Positions 57,213 through 64,000 of a DNA stretch of 64,000 nucleotides are shown here, in pieces. Made by a program: the position numbers and the translations under genes. Each line of letters begins with the position of its first letter. The stretch's first letter is position 1. Below the pieces are notes generated by a model that did not search any database, was not told the origin of the DNA, and saw only the letters and a program-made list of their open reading frames with translations. The DNA comes from Globisporangium splendens (Eukaryota; Oomycota; Peronosporomycetes; Pythiales; Pythiaceae), in assembly GCA_006386115.1 (NCBI GenBank), contig VFIW01000030.1, positions 124,001 through 188,000 on the forward strand, written 5' to 3'.

Positions 57213-58976
57213 ATGGTGGGCTTCCGTGCTGTCGTCGGGGTACTCTTTGCTGGGTTTGCTGCAACCGCAGCTGCATCCACCAGAACTGCTGATCGATGCT
57301 TCCCCAAGGACTTCCTCTTCGGATCGGCCACGGCCTCATACCAGGTCGAAGGCGCTTGGAATGAAACCGGCCGCACGCCGTCCATCTGGGACGACTTCTG
57401 CCGCGCGCAACCGGGACTCGAATGCGGTAACGTCGCCGACGATTTCCTGCACCGCTACCGTGACGACATCCAGCTCATGAAAGATACCAACCTCGACTCG
57501 TTCCGCTTCTCCATCTCGTGGTCGCGCGTCATGAACTGGGACTCCAAGACGCAGCGAATGAAGAAGAACAAACCCGGCATCGCCTTCTACCACGCGCTCA
57601 TCGATGAGCTCTTGCGCCAGGAGATCGTGCCGATCCTGACGCTGTACCATTGGGATCTACCATCGGAGCTGCACACGGAGTTGAGTCCGCAGGGCTGGAT
57701 CAACCGTCAGATCATCGACCATTTCGTGCAGTACGCCGAGCTGATGTTCACCGAGTTCGGCTCCAAGGTCGACATGTGGACGACGTTCAACGAACCACAT
57801 TCGTTTGTGGAGTTCGGATATGGCTCTGGAGTTCATGCGCCTGGATACACTGGCTACGAGTATGTTGTCGGGCATCACGTGCTGCTCTCGCACGCCGCTG
57901 CGGTGCAGCGCTTCCGAGCATTGAAGAAGCAGGGCGACATCGGTAAGACGGCCCGTATCAGCATCGTGCTCAGCGCTGACCACACGTACCCATTGGACCC
58001 AAGCAATCCTCTTGATGTGGCAGCCGCGGATCGTAAATCGGACTTCATTCTTGGGTGGTTCCTGCTTCCTATTGTGACGGGTCACTACCCAGTCACGATG
58101 CGTGAGCGCGCTGGTAACAGGCTGCCTGAGTTCACGACCGACGAAGCTGCGCTTCTGAAAGGCTCGTACGATCTCTTCATGCTCAACTACTACTCGTCCA
58201 GAGCTGGCACCGACTGCAGCACCGAGCAGTCGACTGTGCGTTGCGGCGAAGGTAACTCACAATGGGCTAAAGATCTCGGAGTCGACGACAACCGCCTCCC
58301 AGATGGTTCTGTCTTGCCGACATTTGGCCCTGACGCAGGGATTAGCTACTGTAAGCTTTTCACTCCGCACCCTGTCGGATACTTGGACACGATCAAGTGG
58401 ATGCACGCCAAAGACCCGAAAGCCGAGATTTTACTCACAGAGAATGGCCATTGTGGCGACGAGACTATCGAGGATGCTGGGCAGCTCTCGTACTTCCAGA
58501 CCCACGTCGAGCAAGTGCACAAGGCGATCTACGAATTCCAGATTCCTGTCATTGGGTACACTGCGTGGTCATTTATGGACAACTACGAGTGGGGGTCCTT
58601 CAGCCATCGATTTGGTCTCTACTATGTCAACTTCACATCGCAGACGGGCTCAAAGGAGGGATACACGCCAAAGTCCACCGACTTGGCTCGTATTCCTCGA
58701 ACCGCGGCCAAGTGGTACTCGCAGGTCGCAAAGACCAAGTGCTTGGACAACATCAGCGTCACTACCAGTGGAATGGCCGCAGTGACGCTGGGAGCCGTTG
58801 CCGAGTCGTACGCCGCTACCAGTTCGAGCTCCTCGTTCCAATTCGGGTTACCGGTCATCGGAGCGTGTCTCGTGGCTGCTGCTGTGGTGGTCGCTATCTG
58901 GCGCAAGACGAAGCAGCATGGTCGTCGTCATGCTGGTGCCTCCAGTGAGGGCTCGTCGCTTCTGGCGTCTAACTGA
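57213..58976 (+). CDS. GH1 beta-glucosidase, secreted and membrane-anchored
   Basis: One exon, 587 residues. A signal peptide (VVGVLFAGFAATAAA, cleavage near 22-25) precedes the GH1 barrel: FLFGSATASYQVEGAW, the acid/base glutamate in TFNEPH (about Glu194), NYYSS, the nucleophile glutamate in LLTENGH (about Glu410) and the aglycone/glycone-site WSFMDNYEW. A C-terminal membrane span (about 543-563, GLPVIGACLVAAAVVVAIW) followed by basic residues predicts a type I protein with the enzyme outside. GH1 enzymes hydrolyse terminal beta-glucosides or other beta-glycosides; plant glucosides or cell-wall oligosaccharides are plausible substrates. Length fits a GH1 domain (about 460) plus anchor. The first in-frame ATG after the initiator is used. 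Confidence 0.95.
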   Translation: MVGFRAVVGVLFAGFAATAAASTRTADRCFPKDFLFGSATASYQVEGAWNETGRTPSIWDDFCRAQPGLECGNVADDFLHRYRDDIQLMKDTNLDSFRFSISWSRVMNWDSKTQRMKKNKPGIAFYHALIDELLRQEIVPILTLYHWDLPSELHTELSPQGWINRQIIDHFVQYAELMFTEFGSKVDMWTTFNEPHSFVEFGYGSGVHAPGYTGYEYVVGHHVLLSHAAAVQRFRALKKQGDIGKTARISIVLSADHTYPLDPSNPLDVAAADRKSDFILGWFLLPIVTGHYPVTMRERAGNRLPEFTTDEAALLKGSYDLFMLNYYSSRAGTDCSTEQSTVRCGEGNSQWAKDLGVDDNRLPDGSVLPTFGPDAGISYCKLFTPHPVGYLDTIKWMHAKDPKAEILLTENGHCGDETIEDAGQLSYFQTHVEQVHKAIYEFQIPVIGYTAWSFMDNYEWGSFSHRFGLYYVNFTSQTGSKEGYTPKSTDLARIPRTAAKWYSQVAKTKCLDNISVTTSGMAAVTLGAVAESYAATSSSSSFQFGLPVIGACLVAAAVVVAIWRKTKQHGRRHAGASSEGSSLLASN

Positions 58977-59401
58977 GAACGAGCCTGCACATGACAAGGG
59001 AAAACCTTTGCATTATGGATAGGATAGTATGAAGTCACCATGGTTTGTCTCGCGACTCTGTGGTGGCAGGTGCCATACCAAGTGGTGCATGGAAGTCCCT
59101 CTATTACGTCTCATGCAAGCAAATACAGTCAGCATCTCATTTCGCAGTCTCCTGGCCAGTGCCTCTTTTTGTGTTTATCTTCCCTGGTATTTCTGGCATT
59201 CTCTCTTTCTCCAACACTGGCAACAACGAGACGTGGACACTGGCATTTGTTCCTCCAACAATTCAATGAGCGTCTCTTTTCAGTCGCGAAAAAATTCGTC
59301 GACACTTATCCACCAAGTTGAATAAATTCAATAATTGCTTTTTTCCTTGGCCGCGGAGTGACTAAATCTTACAATGAATATTTCTCCGTTCGAAAGCCAA
59401 G
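58977..59401. other. region with frameshifted hydrophobic coding traces
   Basis: Three plus-strand frames at 59040-59325 alternate protein-like segments (LWWQVPYQVVHGSP, then VSWPVPLFVFIFPGISG), suggesting a decayed membrane-protein fragment. No family recognised. Confidence 0.3.
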
Positions 59402-60025
59402 TTGATGGCGGCACTGCAATCAACTGTTCTTTCGCTCTCATTGGAGCACCGACACAAGACATTGACAATCGTGCTGCGCATTTACCGGCAGTTTTGGTGG
59501 ACTGACCGCCGACAGTGGGTATTCGTCACATTTGCACGACCCGACGCACAAGCGATATTCACGAAAGATCTTCTTATCCCGTCGTCGCCCATCGTTTTCG
59601 ATCTTGCTCCTGAGGCTGTGCCGTCGCAACCGTAGCAGATCGCATGCTGGTACCGGCACCGCAAGCAAGAGGCTGAGTCTCTGCACAATGAAGTTAAGAT
59701 TGTTGCGCTCAAAACACAAGTGGCTCTCCTGCAGCGCGCTCTTTTCGAGCACAGACGTGCGCCACCACCACGAGAACGTGTGGCTGAGGAGCACGGTACA
59801 CAAGGCGAAGCTTTCAAAACGAGGCACGATGACGACTCGGATATAGTCGAGTTGGTATTTCTATCTCTAGTGTGTGTGCTTTGTTGCGTGACGCACTGGA
59901 CGATAACGCCGCAAAAGCAAGTGCGCGCTAATTCGACGACAATATTGAGGAGTTCTCACCGTTTCTGTCGGTCCTTGGTTCACACACACACAAATCACTC
60001 CTTCGACTCGACAAAAATGATATGA
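59402..60025 (+). pseudogene. decayed coiled-coil (bZIP-like?) ORF with an in-frame TAG
   Basis: One frame is open from 59402 to 60025 except for TAG at 59633-59635. Directly after it, IACWYRHRKQEAESLHNEV and ALKTQVALLQRALFEH give a basic stretch followed by a leucine-containing coil, like the basic-zipper region of oomycete bZIP or M96-type proteins. Other parts are unremarkable and no ATG with context was chosen. A degraded gene is the best reading; chance openness is possible. Confidence 0.3.
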
Positions 60026-60321
60026 GCAACTGATTGGACAAAAATAGGGATCGTGTGAAAAAGGATCAGGGGATAGGGCTCAGAAGTCGAGCATGAAAAC
60101 GACATTGGTCTTCATATTAGTGCTCACTGTGGTAAAAGTCAAGCTGTTGCAATGCTCAAACACAAGTTTTGCATGCATTAGTCCAGAATCAAAACGTATA
60201 TTCTCCGTTGAATGCGCGAGTCCGCATGTGTTGGCGCAGCGAGCTTTTGTTTTTGCATGGCCGATTGCAAATCGAATATTTGACGTCAACAAAATTGAGC
60301 CAGTGTAACGCCGACGAACAG

Positions 60322-60746
60322 TGTAACGGGATTGCCCGTTACACGGCACACACGAGCATTGAGGAAGCGCAGGTGAGAAGAAGGGCTCAGCGGTAACGCT
60401 GTGTCCAGAGAGAAGAGAGGGAGCTTTGCGCGCTAACGTGCAAATTGAGAAGTGAATTAGAATATAAAGTGCTAACATGCAATCGTTCTGACTGAAACCT
60501 GCGATGTCTGTCATTGGCAGACAGTCGGGTGTCCAGTCCGACTAACATCCAATGGGACTAAATCTCAACGGCCCGGTCCTGTTGGCTAATATGCAAGTGG
60601 CTGCGCACAGTGTTCATGAGTGACACATATCAATGCATCCCGAACTGTACGTAGTGGGTGGGTTTGGGAGAGGCGGTAAAACCCATGTGGGTGAAAATCC
60701 ACACTATCCTGACCCGAGAACCCATGCAGTGGGACTCCCCACTACA
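60322..60746. repeat. LTR of a Ty3/gypsy-type element (outer element)
   Basis: 425 bp. The left end is TGTAACGGGATTGCCCGTTACACGG and the right end TGCAGTGGGACTCCCCACTACA, both inverted repeats. It is homologous to 33535-33928 in the same orientation. TCATCCCCT follows on the right, the same purine-rich tract (minus strand AGGGGATGA) that follows the LTR at 61455-62104, so it is read as the 3' LTR of a minus-strand element. Confidence 0.75.
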
Positions 60747-60892
60747 TCATCCCCTAAAGCGATTGGTCACGTGAAAACGCGCGCGACTAACCCCTCTGTG
60801 CTCTTCTGTGTTCTTTTGTGTCTTTCCGTGTTCGGAGGAACTGGTCACAGAAGGCAGAGCAGAAGGATCCGGTAACGGGTCCTTCCGAAGGG

Positions 60893-61454
60893 ATGAATTT
60901 CACCCCATCTAGCTGGAGTCACTTGTGGGCACCCAAACCCAGTTGGGTTCGTGCACATCGTGGCACCCAGCGTGCGGGAACTCGCGCGCTGTACGATGTT
61001 AGTACTGTCAAGGATGGTGACTTCGTCCTTCGACAGAACTTCCATCCCAAGGAGCGTGAGGAATTTTACATCGACCTTTTTCATTCGATGCGGCACTTCG
61101 ACGGTCGATCGAAGTCGGAGAAACTTCACAGCACTGAGAAACAAGCGCTGTTTCTTTTGCAAGCGTGGAGTGCCTTCATTGTGCACTCAGCAAAGACGCT
61201 GGGAAGTGTATCTCTCGATTGCGAGACAATCGGGAGGAGTTCCTTCGGCACAATGCCGTTGGAAAGCTGTTGGCGATCCATGAAGAATGCATGGATCTTG
61301 GAGTTCCATGTGGGGTCAAGACCACACCGAGGGGTTGCCGTATCTGCACCAGCGACGATCCTCAGTTGACTGATGAACACCTACGTGGATACAACGGCGT
61401 GACGCTGCCTCGCGGGTTGCAAGATCGAATCCACGAGCTGTGGAAGCGAGAGTC
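60893..61454 (+). pseudogene. plus-strand ORF inside the outer retroelement, frameshifted and cut by an insertion
   Basis: The ORF from ATG 60893 (WSHLWAPKPSWVRAHRG, FYIDLFHSMRHFDG, LLQAWSAFIVHSAK) changes frame near 61190 and continues as KCISRLRDNREEFLRH, with a Cys cluster (CMDLGVPCG, GCRICTSDD), up to RIHELWKRE. There the next LTR begins. By the orientation inferred for the element it is antisense to its pol. No known Gag or Pol motif is visible. Confidence 0.5.
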
Positions 61455-62104
61455 TGTAAAAGGGCGCTGTTCCAAACAGTCCCTTAAACACGGCACACAC
61501 GCTTGTGCCAGAGGAAGCGTCTCCCGACTTGGAGGGAGGAAGGAAGACTTGAGGGCTTGATGGTAAAATTGCAACTGAATTAAAATGCTTATGGTTCCTG
61601 TCGCTACATGTAAATGAACCCCAAGGGCTCCTAGAGGTTTTATAACTAAAACCTAAACATACACAATAAAACCTATGAATATGATATATAAAACCTTGGG
61701 TACACTGAGGTTGAACCCACGAGATATTCGAGAAGCTTGAACTTGAAGTCCCGTGGAAAATTCCCTGCAAAGTGATTGGCTACAGCCACTCACTTTAGGT
61801 GGCAGAGACACGTTGGTCTCATCACCTGTGCAGTTTTCCCAAGTAGGAACCATCACTCAGTACTTGATTAGTACATGGATGTCATCACTCTGTACTGATT
61901 AGTACATGTGAACAACATTCTGCACTGATCAGCACAGAGAGCGCTCGCGACGTCATGGGATGACGTCACATGTGCATGTGGGACTGTCGTACTGTAATCC
62001 CTTTGTTAATTGTCTCTCCACAATGCACACTGAAGGTGGTGTGTGGCACACTAGATCTGAGAACAGATCCACCTTCATGTAATGGCTAAGTATAGCCCAT
62101 TACA
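61455..62104. repeat. 3' LTR of the inner minus-strand Ty3/gypsy element
   Basis: 650 bp, TGTAAAAGGGCGCT at the left and TAGCCCATTACA at the right, with TG...CA ends. It shares ACACGGCACACACG and GAGGAAGCG with the LTR at 60322. Each end is an inverted repeat (AAGGG...CCCTT on the left; TGTAATGG...CCCATTACA on the right). It interrupts the ORF of the outer element, so it is the younger insertion. Read on the minus strand, the tract AAGGAGGGGATGA (62105-62117) lies just before it and fits a polypurine tract. Confidence 0.75.
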
Positions 62105-62180
62105 TCATCCCCTCCTTAAAGTCACAAGTACCTTGCGTACTTTTGCAGACCTTTCGGAGCAGTTCGCTTTCCAATCGGCC

Positions 62181-63248
62181 ATGAAGCGACCAAGTGACCA
62201 AGTGAATCAAGATGAAGAACGTCCTTTGCCCAAGCGACAGCAGACAGCTCCAGAACTCTTCGACGTATCCTCCATTCTGAAGAAGAAGGGGGATCTCGAG
62301 TTCTACAAGGAGCGGTTCTTCAGTTGGCGTCGGATCAACGATCGTGATCCGAACCAACCCATCGCAGCCCAGAGAGACTCATGGCGAACATTTGTTCGTC
62401 TTGAGAACGAGAACCAAATGGAGCGTCTTCTTCGTCGCGGCAACGCTCGTGCCGAAAGAAGAACTCCTGCTGACGACAGAGCGAATCCCAGCTCTGGTCG
62501 TCGTAGTGTCGCTCCTCGCGACGCTACAAGTGGTTCTCGTAGCTGCGGACCACGTCGGGAACATCAGACTCCATCGTCTGCCGTGGTTCCCACGTGTCCG
62601 AGCTCGGTGGATATCCACGCCACCGAACTCTGTAGAAGCGTTGATGGTTCAACCGCTTCTTTCCTCGACGATGAGTCGGTCGATCCTCATGATCAACAAT
62701 CGACTCAACCACCCAGCGATGCTCTCCCTGAGAGTCTAACAACGGGGGTGGGGCTGAACGAGAAAACGATTGAGCGACTCTGGAAGTGGGAGAGTGCTCA
62801 TCGCGCTCAGATTGAGACACTGGAAGTTCGCGATGCGATCCTTTCGGATCGGTGCGAGAGCCTCGAGGACCAAGTGAAGGAGCAGGAGCCGCGGATCGAC
62901 TCGCTGACCTTTGGTCCCGCTCAGTATCGGGCTTTGGAGTCCCGTTTCGAGCAACGGTTCGAGCAAGTCCAGGGCGAACTTGAGCGACTCCAAAAGGCTG
63001 AGAAGGCTCGTGAAATGCATCACGAACGTCTACTGCGCTCTGTGGAAGAGGCAGGGACGGCTCTTGAGGTACTCCGCAAGGAGTATAACTCGCGCCTTCT
63101 CGTGCTGGAAGCTGTAAAGGAGGAGTCCTTCGATGTGCTTCAGCGCCTTTCCGCCGAGAAGAACCTCCAAAGCGATGAGCTGTTTGCTCTTCGCAATCAA
63201 GTGGAGAGTCTTCAAGATCAGCTTGATCGTCTACAAAAGACTTCGTAG
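62181..63248 (+). CDS. Coiled-coil ORF antisense to the gypsy integrase/chromodomain gene
   Basis: An ATG-started frame of 355 residues begins 76 bp after the LTR. It has a basic start (MKRPSDQV...LPKRQQTAPELF), a charged segment (LEFYKERFFSWRRINDRDP), a disordered middle and a long coiled coil from about residue 195 to the end (LNEKTIERLWKWESAHRAQIE, FEQRFEQVQGELERLQKAEK, LFALRNQVESLQDQLDRLQK). It overlaps 725 bp of the minus-strand pol ORF; most of the coil lies opposite the pol linker. Its Glu/Arg/Leu composition partly mirrors that linker, so an artefact is possible, but length, ATG and clean heptads argue for a protein. The outer element also has a plus ORF in the same place. Confidence 0.5.
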   Translation: MKRPSDQVNQDEERPLPKRQQTAPELFDVSSILKKKGDLEFYKERFFSWRRINDRDPNQPIAAQRDSWRTFVRLENENQMERLLRRGNARAERRTPADDRANPSSGRRSVAPRDATSGSRSCGPRREHQTPSSAVVPTCPSSVDIHATELCRSVDGSTASFLDDESVDPHDQQSTQPPSDALPESLTTGVGLNEKTIERLWKWESAHRAQIETLEVRDAILSDRCESLEDQVKEQEPRIDSLTFGPAQYRALESRFEQRFEQVQGELERLQKAEKAREMHHERLLRSVEEAGTALEVLRKEYNSRLLVLEAVKEESFDVLQRLSAEKNLQSDELFALRNQVESLQDQLDRLQKTS

Positions 63249-64000
63249 GATCAGCTGATCCACTTGGAAGGTAAGGCTTCAGTCTACCCACATAAAATGT
63301 AGGGTGTAGACGCATGCGTGTAGGTATGTCTAGCGTGTAGGCATCACCATTGCATTTCACTACCTTGAACGGTCCAATGAACCTTGGCAGAAGCTTCGAG
63401 CTTCCCAAGTTGGACACTGCGTGTTCAGGCAAGTTCGCCGTGCTAAGTAATACAAGATCATTGATCTTATACACTTGCTTGTTCTTCCTTCCGCTCTTGT
63501 CTGCTTGTTCCTTTTGCAGATCCTGAGCCTTCGCGATTGCGTCTCGAACAAACCTCACAACGGCTTGTCTCCTCACAACAAAGTCATCGACTTGCTGTTC
63601 CTCACGACTTGTTAGGTCGTTGAGGGGTTTCATCGAGTCAAAATTGGCTTTTAACTCGGCAACAGCATTCAGGTCATACGACGACTTCGGCTTATTGCCT
63701 TTAGCCGTAGTCCCTCCCCCACTTAAGGTAGAGACCTCACCCATTATGGAAGCAGGCACTCGGGGATGAATGTCATAGTTCACATAAAATGGAGAGTGAC
63801 CCGTCGAGACATGCGTGGAGTTGTTCAACGCAAACTCGGCAAGAGGGAGAAACTCACTCCACTCTTTGAAAGACGTCGCATAACTGCGCAACACGTCTTC
63901 GAGGACACGATTCACTCGTTCAGTTTGACCATCCGTTTCTGGATGTGCCGCTGTTGACATGGACAACTTGGTGTCCAGAAGTCCGAACAGTGCACGCCAA
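62524..64000 (-). CDS. Ty3/gypsy polyprotein 3' end: integrase and chromodomain (partial)
   Basis: The frame is open from the window edge (first residues WRALFGLLDTKLSMS) to TAG at 62524. Integrase core end: HPETDGQTERVNRVLED, FALNNSTHVSTGHSPF. The C-terminal module has LVLLSTANLP, LLPRFIGPFKVVKCNGDAY and HPTFYVGRLKPY. A linker of about 170 residues rich in Pro, Arg and Ser follows, then a chromodomain (VVESIVDHEDR, RFYRVRWRGYP, DTWEP) near the end. Chromodomains guide integration to histone marks in chromoviruses. The linker is unusually long, and the antisense ORF overlaps it. No stop or frameshift is seen, so the element may be recent. The 5' part is outside the window. Confidence 0.92.
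   Translation of the reverse strand, partial: WRALFGLLDTKLSMSTAAHPETDGQTERVNRVLEDVLRSYATSFKEWSEFLPLAEFALNNSTHVSTGHSPFYVNYDIHPRVPASIMGEVSTLSGGGTTAKGNKPKSSYDLNAVAELKANFDSMKPLNDLTSREEQQVDDFVVRRQAVVRFVRDAIAKAQDLQKEQADKSGRKNKQVYKINDLVLLSTANLPEHAVSNLGSSKLLPRFIGPFKVVKCNGDAYTLDIPTRMRLHPTFYVGRLKPYLPSGSADPTKSFVDDQADLEDSPLDCEEQTAHRFGGSSRRKGAEAHRRTPPLQLPAREGASYTPCGVPQEPSLPLPQSAVDVRDAFHEPSQPFGVAQVRPGLARTVARNGTPKPDTERDQRSASRSAAPAPSLGPRGSRTDPKGSHRELPVSQSERDEHSPTSRVAQSFSRSAPPPLLDSQGEHRWVVESIVDHEDRPTHRRGKKRLNHQRFYRVRWRGYPPSSDTWEPRQTMESDVPDVVRSYENHL

Larger units (their letters stand above)
61455..64000 (-). mobile_element. Ty3/gypsy chromodomain retrotransposon, truncated by the window end
   Basis: Minus-strand order from the right edge: end of the integrase core, integrase C-terminal GPY-type module, long linker, chromodomain, stop at 62524, untranslated part, polypurine-like tract, 3' LTR. 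Protease, reverse transcriptase, Gag and the 5' LTR would lie beyond position 64000. Confidence 0.85.

Noticed and set aside
60747..61454. Reading the 60322 LTR as the 5' LTR of a plus-strand element with the 60893 ORF as Gag
   Set aside because: No TGG-type primer site follows the LTR; instead the same purine tract complement (TCATCCCCT) that precedes the 3' LTR of the neighbouring minus-strand element is present. Kept as a lesser alternative.

Overview
The window reads as nuclear DNA of an oomycete (Peronosporomycete). Genes are split by short GT-AG introns, mostly about 50-190 nt. Third codon positions are GC-rich. Several start sites carry a match to the oomycete initiator (core TCATTYYNCAWTTT). 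The gene content is eukaryotic: GSK3 kinase, Golgi CASP, IMP2 peptidase, FYVE and DExH helicase genes. From memory, the flanking multi-pass membrane family, the BED/hAT-like gene and the chromodomain Ty3/gypsy element are also typical of oomycetes. No species is assigned. No rRNA, tRNA or CRISPR was recognised.

Layout. 1-8 kb: a five-exon GSK3 kinase (+), a ten-exon LRR/coiled-coil gene (-) and an HTH/zinc-finger gene (-). 8-13 kb: a giant LRR/EF-hand protein (+). 13-18.1 kb: about 5 kb with no supportable gene. 18-25 kb: FYVE protein (+), IMP2-like protease (-), CASP golgin (-), mitochondrial RRM protein (+) and a frameshifted TTC29-like TPR gene (-). 25-29.8 kb: a single-exon DHX29/DHX57-type helicase (+). 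29.9-37.6 kb: an eroded block in which three fragments of one multi-pass membrane-protein family, all with in-frame stops, surround a BED/hAT-like gene (-), a solo-LTR-like repeat and an intact five-exon LRR gene (+). 38-43.2 kb: a long coiled-coil gene whose 5' three kilobases are broken by stops and frameshifts while the 3' exons stay open. 43-50.3 kb: gene-poor, with two small acidic proteins that share a C-terminal motif and one membrane-anchored protein. 52-55.6 kb: a frameshifted TPR-GT41-GT2 glycosyltransferase fusion. 55.7-59 kb: a PTPMT1-type phosphatase (-) and a GH1 beta-glucosidase (+), divergent. 59-64 kb: a decayed coiled-coil ORF and nested LTR retroelements. The last of these is a chromodomain Ty3/gypsy element on the minus strand with a 355-residue coiled-coil ORF running antisense through its integrase end.

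Housekeeping genes (signalling, Golgi tethering, mitochondrial protein processing and cardiolipin synthesis, translation-linked helicase) are intact. Genes damaged by stops or frameshifts are the TTC29-like flagellar gene, the long coiled-coil gene, the glycosyltransferase fusion and the membrane-protein family. Either assembly errors or genuine decay, possibly of flagellar functions, could explain the two frameshifts in TTC29. The coiled-coil and membrane-family loci carry too many independent lesions for that and are best read as pseudogenes. Multi-exon genes are entered as one span with the exons listed in the evidence; exon joins were checked by hand for GT-AG borders and frame.
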